Shown: positions 1 through 9,655, counted from the stretch's first letter. The stretch is 64,000 nt of DNA from Geomonas ferrireducens (GCF_004917065.1 NZ_SSYA01000001.1:309001-373000), one strand, 5' to 3'. Numbers and translations: made by a program. Notes: a model not told the origin generated them from the sequence alone.

Positions 1-1
1 G

Positions 2-3000
2 GTGCCGGTGCGCGCCCTCGCCATCGATCCCCTTTCCCCCGCAACCGTTTACGCGGCAACCGGCTCCGGCGTGTACAAAAGCACGACGGGGGGGTCGTCA
101 TGGAGCACCGCGAACACAGGTCTTGTGAGCCTGGACGTACGCGCGCTCCTAGTCGATCCGTCGACACCCGGCGTGCTCTACGCGGCGACCGCCGGCGGGG
201 TCTGCAAAAGCGCGGACGGCGCCGCCACCTGGAGCGCGGCTAACACCTCGCTAGCCGACACCGACGTCCTCTACCTCGCCTATGCCGCTACGACCCCGGC
301 CACGCTCTTCGCGGGAACGGCCACCGGGATGTACCTCTCCACCGACGGCGCGGCGACCTGGACGCTGGACGGCGCCGCTTCACTCGGCAGCCAGGCGGTG
401 GTCAGCATCCTCGTCGACACCCCCTCGGCACCGACGGTGCTCTACGCCGGGACCGCGAACGGGATATACCGCCAGAGCTACACCTCGGGTAACTGGGGGA
501 ACTGGAGCGCCTTCGTCTCCGGGCTCACCCCGGGTGCGACGGTGCGCGCGCTCGCCAACATCCCGACCAGCCGCACCACGCTCTACGCGGCGACCACCCT
601 GGGCGCCTTCAAAAACACCGGTGCGACCTGGAGCGCTCTCTCCTCGGGGCTGCGACAGGGGCGGGCGGTGACCGTGAAGCCGACCGATCCGACCGTCGTG
701 GTGGCGGGGTTTGCCGGCGGAGGGATCTATCGCTCCACCGACAGCGGGAGCAGCTGGAGCGCGACCATCGACGACGCGGCCGCGGGGATGTTCGCCACCG
801 CGCTTCTCTACGACGCGTCCGGGACGGCGCTTTACGCCGCGTCCGGCAACGGCGTATTCAGGTCCACGAGCGACGGCGCCAGTTGGACCGACATCAGTGC
901 CACCCTCCCGACCAGCGACGTCCGCGCCCTCGCCCTCGACGCGGGTGCCACGCTCCACGCCGCCACCTCGCTCGGGGTCTTCGTCTGGAACGGCGTCGAC
1001 ACCTGGAACGCCTACGGAGCCGGGCAGCCTTCCAACAGCGACGTCACCACGCTCACCTTCAAGGGGGGCTTCCTCTTCGCCGGGACCAACGGCGGCGGGG
1101 TGTTCCGCTCGGACGGGACGAGCTGGACCCAGGTGAACTCCGGGCTCACCAACACCGTGGTGTACGCGCTCGCCTCGGACGGCGCAAGCCTCTACCTCGG
1201 GACCGGCGCGGGACTTTTCAAGTCCGGCGACAACGGGACGACCTGGGTGGCGAGCAGCAGCGGCCTCACCAACCTCGTGGTGAAGTCGATCGCCCTCTCC
1301 GGCGGGGTGCCGAACTTCATCACCGCCGGGACAGCCGGCGGCGGGGTCTTCTTCTCGACCAACGGCGGCGATATCTGGACCGCGATGAACACCGGCCTCA
1401 CCGACAAGAACGTGAACGCCCTGAGCGCGAACGCGGCGACGAAGAAGGTGTACGCCGCCACCGCGACCGGCAGGGTCTTCAACCTGAACCTGAGCGCGGT
1501 CTCCGCGGTCACCCCCGCCGCGCCGCTTGCATCCGCCCCGTACAGCTTCGGCCAGGTGAACATAGGGGACACCAAACAGGTGATCTTCTCCCTGCAGAAC
1601 ACCGGAACGCTGCAGCTTAAGATCTCGTCGCTCTCGCTTGCCGGGACCGACGCCGCGCTCTACGGCATTACCCAGGGGGGCGCGCGCGAGTGCAACCTCG
1701 CCCTGCTCCCGAACCTGACCGTGGAGGCGGGAGACTACTGCACCGTCACCGTCGGCTTTCTCCCGGTCGCCCCCGGCAACAAGACCGCCTCGCTCACCGT
1801 GCATTCCGACGCGGTGAACCAGCCGGTGACCACGTTCCTCATCGGCACCGGGGGGTACCCCCCCCAGGCGACCATCACCTCACCGGTGAGCGGCGATACG
1901 AAGAAGAGCCCGGTGCTGATCGCGGGGAGCGCCATCGACCGTAACCAAAGCGACGGCTCCGCCGGCACCGGTGCCACCCTCGCCAAGGTGGAGGTTTCCA
2001 CCGACGGCGGCGCCACCTGGCAGAGCGCCACCAAGAGCCCGACCCTCAACTCGTGGACCCAGTGGAGCTACAGCTGGACCGCCTCGCCGCTGCCGCCCAA
2101 CGGCCCCTACGTGATCAAGGCGCGCGCCACCGACACGAACGGTTTCGTGCAGAGCGCCCTCTCCAGCATCAACCTGACCCTGGACAACACGCCGCCGGTC
2201 ACCACCATCACGACCTTCCCGCCGCTTCTGGACGACACCGCGTCGGGCTCCTTCGGCTTCACCGTCGACAAGGCGGGCTCCACCTCGGTCTGCCGAATCG
2301 ACAGCGGGATCAGCAACGCCTGCAGCTCCCCCTTCTCCTTCGCGGCGCTTCCCGACGGCAGCCACACCTTCAGCGTCCTCTCCACCGACACGGTGGGGAA
2401 CGTGGAGACCACCGCCAAGACCTACACCTGGACCATAGACACGACCCCGCCCGCGACCACCATCACGACGGCGCCCGCGGCCTACACCCAGCTGACCTCG
2501 GCGAGCTTCGCCTTCTCGGCCAACGAAACGTCGACCTTCGCCTGCAGCCTGGACGGGGTGACCACCTCCTGCACCAGCCCCAAAAGCTACACGGGACTTG
2601 CCGACGGCCCCCACCTCTTCACGGTCCAGGGGACCGACCTCGCCGGCAACACCAGCACCGGCGCTCCGACCACGAGGAGCTACGGCTGGATCGTGGACGC
2701 GAACAACAAGCCGACCTCCAGCGTGAACGTCCCGCTCGCCCCGCTCTCCGGGATCAGCTACCAGATCACCGGGAGCGCGGCCGACACCGTCTCGGGCGTG
2801 AGCGGCGTGAACATCTCCGTGAACGGCGGCGGCGCGAACGCGGCCACCGACACGAGTGTCGCACCGGCTGCTCCCTGGTCGAGCTGGGGGTACCTCTGGA
2901 CCCTGCCGGTGAACGGCACCTATACGGTGCAGGCCCAGGCGGTGGACAACGCAGGCAACGTGCAGGCCGCGACGACCGGGAGCAGCTTAATCGTCAACAA

Positions 3001-4429
3001 CCCGCTTCCCGAAGTCGCCCTCGGGGGACCTACCGACGGCGCGCTCCTCGGGAGCGGCTCCCCGCATCTCATCACCGGCACGGCGCAGGCCGCAACCGGC
3101 GGGCTTCCGCTGCAAAAGGTCCAGGTGGCCATCTTCCCGAGCGCGACACCTCCCGCAACCGTCTCCTGGCAGGATGCCGCCGGCTCCACCGCCTGGAGCT
3201 ACAACTGGCAGTTCCCGGCGGACGGGAACTACACCATCCAGGCGCGCGCCCTCGACGTGGCCCCGAACCTGGCCGGCGCCGTCACCGGCAACCCGTCCCA
3301 GGTGGTCAGCCGGAGCGTGACCATAGACACCACCCCACCCACCTCGACCATCACGCCGCTTGTGACCCCCTACCTGACCGGGCAGCAGATCACGGTGAGC
3401 GGCACCGCCGACGACCCGGCCCCGGGAACCGGCGTGAAGCAGATCACCATCGCCATCGTGAACGCCCTCGGCCAGTCGGTGACCGGCACCCCCTTCTACA
3501 ACAGCGGCAACAAGAGCTGGAGCTACACAAGCGGCGCCCTCCCCGACGGCAGCTACACGGTGCAGGCGACGGTGACCGACAACGCCGGGAACCAGCAGTC
3601 GCCCCCCGCCTCGGTAAACGTGGTGATCGACAACGTCGCGCCGGTAACCACCATAACGGCGAAGCCGTCGCTGCTGTCGAACCTCTCCAGTGCGACCTTC
3701 AGCTTCAGCGCCAACGAGCCCGCCACTTTCATCTGCAGCCTGGACGGGGTCTCCGCCCCCTGCAACTGCAGCGCGTCGACGACAACCTCCTGTACGGTGA
3801 GCTACAGCGCACTTTCGACGACGCAGCACACCTTCGCGGTGTCGGCAAAGGACGTCGCAGGCAACGTTGAGACACCGGCCAAGGGGTACTCCTGGACCGT
3901 CGACCTGGTCCCCCCCGTGGTAAGCGCCACCACACCCGCAGACGGCACCGTGCGGCTCTCGGTCGCCACCCACACGGTGAGCGTAGTTTTCAGCAAGGAC
4001 GTCGATCCGGCCACGGTGAACGGCAACACCTTCTACTTGGCCCCGGCGGCTCCCGGGACGGTCAGCTACGACCAGGCGACCCGCACCGCCACCCTCACCC
4101 TCAGCGCCCCGCTTGCCTACGCCACCACCTACACGGCGACCCTGACCGGCGCCATCACGGACCCGGCGGGGAACCACCTGCTGCAGAACTACACCTGGAG
4201 CTTCGCCACCGATCCGGACGGCGACATGAACCTGGACGGCACGGTCGACCTCTCCGACGCCCTGCTCTGCCTGAAGGCTGCGGTCGGCAAGATCACCCCT
4301 ACGGCACAGCAGTTGCGCCATGCCGACCTAGCCCCCTTCAGAAACGGCAAGCCGCTCCCCGACGGGAGCATCGACGCAAGCGACGCACTGATCATCCTCG
4401 CCAGGGTGGTCGGGGCGGTGACATGGTAA
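2..4429 (+). CDS. Giant secreted beta-propeller/Ig-repeat protein with C-terminal dockerin-like module (5' partial)
   Basis: The frame is open at the window edge, so the N-terminus and any signal peptide are missing; 1475 residues are visible. Residues 1-500 are BNR/sortilin-type propeller repeats, each with a strand such as VYAATGSGVYKS and an Asp-box-like SxDGGxxW. About residues 505-620 form an ASPM/HYDIN-like (choice-of-anchor D) domain beginning FGQVNIGDTKQV. Residues 620-1300 are tandem bacterial Ig-like repeats recognisable by TVDNTPP/TIDTTPP linkers. A Big_5-like domain (PPVVSATTPADGTV) follows. The last 70 residues hold two Asp-rich repeats, DMNLDGTVDLSDALLCLK and a more diverged DGSIDASDALIILARVVG, typical of type I dockerins. 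It is probably a surface or secreted adhesive protein. Its downstream neighbour starts 27 bp after the stop, so the two are likely co-transcribed. Confidence 0.85.
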   Translation: MPVRALAIDPLSPATVYAATGSGVYKSTTGGSSWSTANTGLVSLDVRALLVDPSTPGVLYAATAGGVCKSADGAATWSAANTSLADTDVLYLAYAATTPATLFAGTATGMYLSTDGAATWTLDGAASLGSQAVVSILVDTPSAPTVLYAGTANGIYRQSYTSGNWGNWSAFVSGLTPGATVRALANIPTSRTTLYAATTLGAFKNTGATWSALSSGLRQGRAVTVKPTDPTVVVAGFAGGGIYRSTDSGSSWSATIDDAAAGMFATALLYDASGTALYAASGNGVFRSTSDGASWTDISATLPTSDVRALALDAGATLHAATSLGVFVWNGVDTWNAYGAGQPSNSDVTTLTFKGGFLFAGTNGGGVFRSDGTSWTQVNSGLTNTVVYALASDGASLYLGTGAGLFKSGDNGTTWVASSSGLTNLVVKSIALSGGVPNFITAGTAGGGVFFSTNGGDIWTAMNTGLTDKNVNALSANAATKKVYAATATGRVFNLNLSAVSAVTPAAPLASAPYSFGQVNIGDTKQVIFSLQNTGTLQLKISSLSLAGTDAALYGITQGGARECNLALLPNLTVEAGDYCTVTVGFLPVAPGNKTASLTVHSDAVNQPVTTFLIGTGGYPPQATITSPVSGDTKKSPVLIAGSAIDRNQSDGSAGTGATLAKVEVSTDGGATWQSATKSPTLNSWTQWSYSWTASPLPPNGPYVIKARATDTNGFVQSALSSINLTLDNTPPVTTITTFPPLLDDTASGSFGFTVDKAGSTSVCRIDSGISNACSSPFSFAALPDGSHTFSVLSTDTVGNVETTAKTYTWTIDTTPPATTITTAPAAYTQLTSASFAFSANETSTFACSLDGVTTSCTSPKSYTGLADGPHLFTVQGTDLAGNTSTGAPTTRSYGWIVDANNKPTSSVNVPLAPLSGISYQITGSAADTVSGVSGVNISVNGGGANAATDTSVAPAAPWSSWGYLWTLPVNGTYTVQAQAVDNAGNVQAATTGSSLIVNNPLPEVALGGPTDGALLGSGSPHLITGTAQAATGGLPLQKVQVAIFPSATPPATVSWQDAAGSTAWSYNWQFPADGNYTIQARALDVAPNLAGAVTGNPSQVVSRSVTIDTTPPTSTITPLVTPYLTGQQITVSGTADDPAPGTGVKQITIAIVNALGQSVTGTPFYNSGNKSWSYTSGALPDGSYTVQATVTDNAGNQQSPPASVNVVIDNVAPVTTITAKPSLLSNLSSATFSFSANEPATFICSLDGVSAPCNCSASTTTSCTVSYSALSTTQHTFAVSAKDVAGNVETPAKGYSWTVDLVPPVVSATTPADGTVRLSVATHTVSVVFSKDVDPATVNGNTFYLAPAAPGTVSYDQATRTATLTLSAPLAYATTYTATLTGAITDPAGNHLLQNYTWSFATDPDGDMNLDGTVDLSDALLCLKAAVGKITPTAQQLRHADLAPFRNGKPLPDGSIDASDALIILARVVGAVTW

Positions 4430-4456
4430 CCATCAAACTTTCATAAGGGAACGGAC

Positions 4457-5632
4457 ATGCGTACAACTCTCCTACTTGCCAAAATCTTCACCCTCTTCGC
4501 CCTCATCGCAGGATGCGGCGGAGGGGGAAGCACCTCCGGGACAGGCCCGAGCGGCCCTCCCCATACCACCGTGTCCGGCGTGGTCTCCAAGGGGCCCCTC
4601 CATGGAGAGGTGAAGCTTTACGCCCCGGGTGCGAACGGGGACACGGCAACCAAGGTCTTCCTCAGCAGTGCCTTAACCGACAGCACCGGCTACTACACGG
4701 CGAACCTCGGCTCCTACAAGGGGATCGTCATGATCGAGGCCACCGGCAGCTACACCGACGAAGCGACCGGCGCGACGCTCGCCATCGGCACCTCGGCGCC
4801 GCTGCGCGCCGTAGCGGTGATCGCCACCGCGGGCGACACGGTGCAGGTGAGCGTCACCCCGCTCACCGAGCTCGCCACCAGGAAGGCCTTGGCGGCCGGA
4901 AGCGGCAGCGTCCTCACCGAGACCGCCATCACCTCGGCGAACGCCCTGCTCTCGAACCTCTTCCCGTTCGACATCCTCGCCACCCGCCCGGTGGCGCCGA
5001 CCGTGATCGCGATGAGCGGCGCGACGCAGCAGCAGCGGGACTACACCATCGCGCTCGCCGCCCTCTCCAAGCTCTCGGCGGCCTCCTCGCTCGCGGCCGT
5101 CCTCAACTCCTTTGCCGCTGACCTCACCCTGAACGGCCGGCTCTCCGCCGCGACGGTCGCCAACTTCGAGACGGCGGCAGGCGCTTTTCTCGCCGACGGC
5201 ACCCACAACCGGACCGGGGTGACCACCATCTCGGCGGGGATCGCCGCGGTCGGGTACTACACCGGCACCCTCTACCTCGCCACGACGGGGACCGCCTCGG
5301 CGCCGGTCACCTCGATCCAGATGACGCTCAAGCTTCCCGCGGGCGTGACGCTGAAGACGGGAAGCGACGGCGAAGCGCTCGTCTCGCTCTACGGGGTCGC
5401 TGGACAGGCGGCCGCGCCGGGGATCAACTACACCGCACCGGACACCCTGATCCTCGCCATCGTTAGCTCACCCGGCTTCGCGGTGGGAGAGTTCGCCGCC
5501 GTCACCTACGTGGCCGAGCCCGGCGTGATCCCGGTCGCCTCCAGCTTCACCGTTCCGTACAGCAGGGTGACCGGCTTTGACGGGACGAGCGACTTCGAGC
5601 TCCCGCTGTTGGTGGTGCCGCTGCTCCACTAG
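4457..5632 (+). CDS. Lipoprotein with possible cohesin-like C-terminal domain
   Basis: The protein has 391 residues with a lipoprotein signal peptide (MRTTLLLAKIFTLFALIAGC, lipobox Cys20) followed by a Gly/Ser linker. Residues 40-100 look like a carboxypeptidase-regulatory or Ig-like fold (VSGVVSKGPLHGEVKLYAPG). The middle is Ala-rich and helical. The last 115 residues form a beta-rich block (VTSIQMTLKLPAGVTLK ... AVTYVAEPGVIP) whose layout resembles cohesin domains; that is a fold guess, not a clear motif match. It lies 27 bp downstream of the dockerin-like protein, which would fit a membrane-anchored receptor for that partner. An intrinsic terminator follows directly. The lipoprotein call is firm; the cohesin idea is tentative. 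Confidence 0.75.
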   Translation: MRTTLLLAKIFTLFALIAGCGGGGSTSGTGPSGPPHTTVSGVVSKGPLHGEVKLYAPGANGDTATKVFLSSALTDSTGYYTANLGSYKGIVMIEATGSYTDEATGATLAIGTSAPLRAVAVIATAGDTVQVSVTPLTELATRKALAAGSGSVLTETAITSANALLSNLFPFDILATRPVAPTVIAMSGATQQQRDYTIALAALSKLSAASSLAAVLNSFAADLTLNGRLSAATVANFETAAGAFLADGTHNRTGVTTISAGIAAVGYYTGTLYLATTGTASAPVTSIQMTLKLPAGVTLKTGSDGEALVSLYGVAGQAAAPGINYTAPDTLILAIVSSPGFAVGEFAAVTYVAEPGVIPVASSFTVPYSRVTGFDGTSDFELPLLVVPLLH

Positions 5633-5665
5633 CGCCACTCCCGGGAAAAGGCCCAGTAAAACGCA

Positions 5666-5704
5666 AAGAGGGGATGCGCCAAGGCGCATCCCCTCTTCTT
5701 TTTT
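5666..5704 (+). terminator. Intrinsic terminator after the lipoprotein gene, possibly bidirectional
   Basis: A perfect 15-bp stem (5666-5680 with 5683-5697) and a 2-nt top is followed by CTTTTTT. It lies between two convergent genes. A short T-rich stretch follows the stem on the minus strand as well, so it may stop transcription from both sides. Confidence 0.9.
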
Positions 5705-5722
5705 ATCCGATCCGGCTTCCGC

Positions 5723-6361
5723 TCAGTACAGGTACTTGAAGCCCAGACTCACCGTGGTCCCGCCGAGGTCCCAGCTCGAGCTTTTCTTCACGTTCTGGGC
5801 ATCGGTGAGCTCAAGGTCCGGTTTCACCGAGAACCATTTGAAATCTGCCCCGAGCCGGAAGTTCTCGCTGAGCTTCAGATCCCCCCCCGCCACCAAGTGG
5901 TAGCCCAGGGCGCTGCCGTGGCTGCTCTCGTCCACCGGCGCGATGCCGCCGTTGGCGAAGGAGAGCTTCTGGTCGATGAAGGTGAAGTAGTACCCGGCAC
6001 CGGCGCCGGCGAAGAGCTCCAGCTTTTCCAGCTCGAGGATCGCCTTGGCGGTGAGGGTGATCGGGACGCCGTAGAGGGTCTTCTCGCTGCGGGCCACGGC
6101 GTCGGTCACCGTACCCGATGCGCTGTAGACCCCGGTGCCGAGCTCGAGCGCCGCGTACGACTCGGGACGGTAGCCGAAGGCGACCTCCGCCGCGTACCCG
6201 GTGTCGAAACTCTTCAGACTGTTGGTGGTGCCGCGCTCCTTGCCGCTGGGCAGAAACGCCCCCCCTTTGACCGAAAAATAGGCGCTGTCGGCAGCGGCGG
6301 TCGATACCGCCAGCAGGGTGATCACCCCCGACAGGGCCATGCGCATTCCAGCACTTCGCAT
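5723..6361 (-). CDS. Outer-membrane beta-barrel protein
   Basis: The protein has 212 residues with a Sec signal peptide (MRMALSGVITLLAVSTAAADS). The mature part alternates aromatic/hydrophobic and polar residues in amphipathic strands (FSVKGGAFLPSG, AAEVAFGYRPES, FAGAGAGYYFTF) and ends in aromatic residues (SLGFKYLY), as in 8-stranded OmpA/OmpW-like barrels. The start is supported by GGAG six bases upstream. It is the last gene of a minus-strand run with the FlgO-like protein (31 bp gap) and the lipoprotein before it. Substrate or function cannot be told from sequence. Confidence 0.8.
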   Translation of the reverse strand: MRSAGMRMALSGVITLLAVSTAAADSAYFSVKGGAFLPSGKERGTTNSLKSFDTGYAAEVAFGYRPESYAALELGTGVYSASGTVTDAVARSEKTLYGVPITLTAKAILELEKLELFAGAGAGYYFTFIDQKLSFANGGIAPVDESSHGSALGYHLVAGGDLKLSENFRLGADFKWFSVKPDLELTDAQNVKKSSSWDLGGTTVSLGFKYLY

Positions 6362-6392
6362 AGTTTCTCCGTTTCTTTTTGAGTTGTACCGA

Positions 6393-6929
6393 CTATCGAT
6401 TCGAGGTGACCCAGAGGAGGGACCTCACGTTGCTGTCCATCGGCAGGACGTAGTCCTCGGCGGCGATGGCCGTGTTGTCCTTCATCCCCACCAACTTCAC
6501 CGTGATGTAAACCCGCCCGTTGGCGATCGCGTAGGTCCCGACGAGGACCGCCTGGGCCTGGTGCGTCAGGGTGATGTCCTTGATCTCGCGGGAGAGGAGC
6601 AGCTCCCCCTGCGACTGCTTGACGAAGATGCTGTCGCGCATCTTGAGTTCCACCACCTGGTAGCCGTTCTGGGTCAGGCGGGTGGCGAGCTGTTCGGAAA
6701 GCATCCTGCCGAGGCGGGAGCTGTTCAGGTCGTCTATGTTCACCAGCGAGGCGACCACGATCGGCCTGCGCTTGTTGAGCGTCTGGCCCACGGCGGGCGC
6801 CTGCAGCATCCGGTCGACGGCCCGGTAATTGGAGCGCACGATGGGATCGGTGAAGTCTTCCACGCGTGTCTGGAAGAGGGCGCAACCGGCGCAAAGAAGC
6901 GCCAAGCAAAAGAGAAAGAGTCTTGTCAT
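6393..6929 (-). CDS. FlgO-family outer-membrane lipoprotein
   Basis: The 178-residue protein has a lipobox near residue 15 (FCLALLCAGC). The remainder matches the FlgO domain pattern: a conserved VASLVNIDDLNSSRLGRMLSEQ segment, then LTQNGYQVVELKM, and AQAVLVGTYAIANGRVYI. In Vibrio, FlgO is an outer-membrane lipoprotein linked to flagellar motility. Here no flagellar genes are adjacent, so a general envelope role is equally possible. Its ATG overlaps the TGA of the upstream lipoprotein gene (ATGA), so the two are translationally coupled. Confidence 0.8.
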   Translation of the reverse strand: MTRLFLFCLALLCAGCALFQTRVEDFTDPIVRSNYRAVDRMLQAPAVGQTLNKRRPIVVASLVNIDDLNSSRLGRMLSEQLATRLTQNGYQVVELKMRDSIFVKQSQGELLLSREIKDITLTHQAQAVLVGTYAIANGRVYITVKLVGMKDNTAIAAEDYVLPMDSNVRSLLWVTSNR

Positions 6930-7588
6930 CGTCCCACCACCCCCAGTTGCTTGAGCGGTCCCTCGGAAACCTCGGCGAACAGGTCCACGTCATCGTCCTC
7001 GATGTAGTAGATATCCGTCTTCCGGAAGAAGTACCTGGACTGGTCCATGATGGTCGTGGTGACCACCAGCTCGGTATGCGTGGCCTCCCCCGCGTAGAGC
7101 CCGAGGGCGTAGTCGGCAAGCCCGGCGATCCCTATGGTGGCGGGAATGGCCGAGGAGGCGTCTCCGGCGATGTCCCGAACCACCCAGATCCCGGCGGTGA
7201 GCGCGGTCAGGGTTCCGGGGACGTGGGTATACCGGCTGCTTTCGTGCCGCACCAGCTGGGTCTCGTAGCTCACCCCTTTCCCCTTGGCCGTGTCGGAGGT
7301 GACCGCGACGCCCCGGTTCACGAGCCGGGTGATGAGGAAGTTTCTGAAGGCATGGTCGAAGGCGGTCTTCCCACCGGGCTGGATGTAGAGCTCCTGGTCC
7401 TTCAGAGCGCTTCCGGGGCGGGAGACGGCGGCCTGGGTCTGGCGCGCGATGTCGTCGGCGAGGACATCCCAGTGATGGGCGGCCTTGGCCTTTTTCTGGG
7501 TGGTCAGCGGATGGTTGACCGCGACGGGGACCCGCGAGGCGCAGCCTGCCATGAGCACCACGGTTAACAACAACACCACTCGCAACAT
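6926..7588 (-). CDS. Putative lipoprotein coupled to the FlgO-like gene
   Basis: The start was chosen at MLRVVLLLTVVLMAGC because GGAGGT lies eight bases upstream and the lipobox (LMAGC) is then near residue 16; the frame is open further upstream but has no signal peptide there. The mature protein of about 205 residues has no family I recognise. It contains a Gly/Ala-rich hydrophobic stretch (IPATIGIAGLADYALGLYAG) and an acidic tail. Its stop overlaps the FlgO start. Together with that gene and the barrel it probably forms one envelope operon. Confidence 0.7.
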   Translation of the reverse strand: MLRVVLLLTVVLMAGCASRVPVAVNHPLTTQKKAKAAHHWDVLADDIARQTQAAVSRPGSALKDQELYIQPGGKTAFDHAFRNFLITRLVNRGVAVTSDTAKGKGVSYETQLVRHESSRYTHVPGTLTALTAGIWVVRDIAGDASSAIPATIGIAGLADYALGLYAGEATHTELVVTTTIMDQSRYFFRKTDIYYIEDDDVDLFAEVSEGPLKQLGVVGR

Positions 7589-7967
7589 ATCTGAAGACCT
7601 CCATGTCAAATTAGGCGCCGGACGCGGCTTGAGTGTCAAAATTCCGACCGGCTTTGCGGACCGTCGCACCGCACCGCGCCACGTGATATCGGCCGGTTAC
7701 AGACCGCACCGGCGCCGCGGGTTCCATGCCCGGTTTACACCGCTTCATTTTGCAATGTTTCGGCCAAAAGAAAGATCGGTCGATATTTTCACTCTTCGGC
7801 GCGGGGCCCCTCTTCTTGAGCCTTTACGGAACTGTGTGGGAGAAAAACGGTCACGGCAGCCGCCGGGGTGCCGGTGCGTCGCGGTGGATGGCAAGGAAAG
7901 AAAGGAAAGGGAAAACCAAGGGGGGAAAAGCAGCGGCGCTCCGCATCAGGGAGCGCCGCGTCGCGGA
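7589..7967. other. Intergenic region between greB and the lipoprotein operon
   Basis: No convincing gene is seen in these 379 bp. The right end holds the greB terminator. The left end must hold the promoter of the minus-strand lipoprotein operon; two TTGACA-like boxes are present on that strand near 7605 and 7635, but neither has a well-spaced -10 box. Confidence 0.5.
7925..7959 (-). terminator. Intrinsic terminator of greB
   Basis: A perfect 10-bp GC-rich stem (7933-7942 with 7950-7959, 7-nt loop) lies 9 bp past the greB stop and is followed on the minus strand by CTGCTTTTC. The T-run is short. Confidence 0.7.
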
Positions 7968-8441
7968 CTACTGCGGCCTTTTCGAGGCGATGGCGGTTAT
8001 CGTCACGGTGAGGTCTCCGGCCGGGCGCCTGATCAGCACCTCGTCGTCGACCTTCTTGCCGAGCAGCGCCTTACCCACGGGGGAATCCACACTGATCTTT
8101 CCCAGGCTCACGTCGAACTCGTCCGGTCCCACGAGCTGGTAGCTGCGCTCCTCCCCCTCCTCGTCCTCGTAGGTCACCCAGCAGCCGAAGCTGACCAAGG
8201 TGGGGTTCAAAGGGGGGTAGACCACCTTCAGCACCTTGAGACGGTCCCCCAGGTGCCTGAGCTCGCGGTCGATCTCGCGCAGCCTTTTCTTCGAGTAGAT
8301 GTATTCCGCGTTCTCGGAGCGGTCCCCCTCGGCGGCCGCGTCCGCCATGTTCTTCACCATGCGCGGGCGCTCGGTCTCCCAGAGGAAATCGTAACGTTCC
8401 TGAAGTCTCTTGCGCCCTTCGGCGCTGATCATGTTGGTCAT
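7968..8441 (-). CDS. greB: Transcription elongation factor GreB/GreA family
   Basis: The 157-residue protein starts MTNMISAEGRKRL; GAGGGG seven bases upstream fixes this start rather than the in-frame ATG 63 bp earlier. The N-terminal coiled coil carries ENAEYIYSKKRLREIDRE, with the acidic tip (DRSENAEY) that enters the RNA-polymerase secondary channel and stimulates cleavage of backtracked RNA. The C-terminal FKBP-like domain contains VGPDEFDVSLGKISVDSPVGKALLGKKVDDEV. The YIYSKKRLREID segment is closer to GreB than GreA. It is monocistronic with its own terminator. Confidence 0.9.
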   Translation of the reverse strand: MTNMISAEGRKRLQERYDFLWETERPRMVKNMADAAAEGDRSENAEYIYSKKRLREIDRELRHLGDRLKVLKVVYPPLNPTLVSFGCWVTYEDEEGEERSYQLVGPDEFDVSLGKISVDSPVGKALLGKKVDDEVLIRRPAGDLTVTITAIASKRPQ

Positions 8442-8525
8442 GCTGATCCCCTCGTTGAACGGCAGTTGGCAAAGGGGGGCATCATAATAGACTTTCCGCC
8501 CCAAGGCAATACGGTACCGGAGGTT

Positions 8526-9542
8526 TCAGGGGTTGTCGAGGTGGCGGTACTTCCGGATCGACTGTTCGTAGGTCTTCTCGATCTGGTTATCGGAGGGAGC
8601 CTTGCTGTAGGCGATGAGGTAGCGGGCCGCGGCCCAGATGAGGATGAGGAAAAGAAGCGTCCAGCCGCACCGGGCAATGATCTGGCGCCTGCTGAGTGGG
8701 GCGCGCGGTGTATCGGGGATTTCGTCCATCTCCCGTTTGTCGGCGACCTTGCGCATATGGGCGATCTGGACGGAGGAGATCTGCTTGAAGATGAGGTCGC
8801 GATCGCGCTCGTCCAGAAAGAGGAACTGCATGCCGACGTCGTAGCGGGAGGAGCCGTCGCGCAGGGTCATGGGGGGCTTCACGTGGACCACCTGTCCCAC
8901 GGCATGCACGAGCCGGGGCGGATCGAGGGGGAGGTGCAGTTCCAGGTTCAAAAGCTGGTCGGGACGCGCCGTCACCGGCATGCGCAGGCAGATTCCCCCG
9001 CCTCCCAGGTTCAGCTGGGCCCGGAGCAGGTCGCACCAGTTGATGGGCTTCGCCGGCGCGAAGCGCGCCATGTGGGCGGCGATGACGAATTCGTCGTACC
9101 CCTGGAACTTCATCTGCTCCCGTTCCTTGCGCACCTCCCAGTCCCGCTCCACTTCCTTGCGGCTCGACTCGTCTGCGATGTCATAGCGCACCCTGAGCGC
9201 CATATCGGTCCTGAAAAACTGGCGCCGCTCGCGCAGGGTGAAGCTGCCGAAGAGCCGGATCTGCAGCACCCTCGCGCCAAGCTTGTCGGTGACGATGCCG
9301 TTACAGGTATAGCTGTCCTTGCCGCGCCAGACGCAAACGTCGAGGATGAAACCGATGTCGACCCGCACGTTGGACGGCAGAACATCGCGGGAGATCTGCA
9401 CGAGGAGCATGTCCCCGCCGGACTCGCTGATGACGCCCCAGTCCCGGAAAACGCCTCCGCCGGAGAGCGGGATGCCGATCTCGATGCGCATGCCGGACGC
9501 GAGCGCGTCCCGGTATTCGGCGTATTCGTCGTTCATGATCAC
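8526..9542 (-). CDS. PilZ-domain protein with C-terminal membrane anchor
   Basis: The 338-residue protein has a YcgR-N-like first half and a PilZ domain. The first c-di-GMP motif is RERRQFFRTD (near residue 106) and the second is seen as LNLGGGGICLRM, a variant of the usual D/NxSxxG. A hydrophobic helix near residues 292-312 (WTLLFLILIWAAARYLIAY) anchors the C-terminus. It should be a membrane-tethered c-di-GMP receptor, possibly a motility brake. The start may be either of two ATGs six bases apart (9542 or 9536), both behind a weak GGGTG. Confidence 0.8.
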   Translation of the reverse strand: MIMNDEYAEYRDALASGMRIEIGIPLSGGGVFRDWGVISESGGDMLLVQISRDVLPSNVRVDIGFILDVCVWRGKDSYTCNGIVTDKLGARVLQIRLFGSFTLRERRQFFRTDMALRVRYDIADESSRKEVERDWEVRKEREQMKFQGYDEFVIAAHMARFAPAKPINWCDLLRAQLNLGGGGICLRMPVTARPDQLLNLELHLPLDPPRLVHAVGQVVHVKPPMTLRDGSSRYDVGMQFLFLDERDRDLIFKQISSVQIAHMRKVADKREMDEIPDTPRAPLSRRQIIARCGWTLLFLILIWAAARYLIAYSKAPSDNQIEKTYEQSIRKYRHLDNP

Positions 9543-9655
9543 CCTTTTTAATAAGAAAAAAAGTAGTCCATCACATTAAACTGCAACTACGCCAAAATGC
9601 AAGAGGACAACCGGCCACACCTTGCGTTTGCAACCTATCGGGAACAGTGGCCGTC

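Noticed and set aside
380-1804. Long antisense open frame of 474 codons
   Set aside because: It lies opposite the propeller gene, has an Arg/Gly-rich composition and no domain; it is a shadow of GC-rich coding DNA. The same holds for 2053-3870 (+) and 2987-4321 (-).
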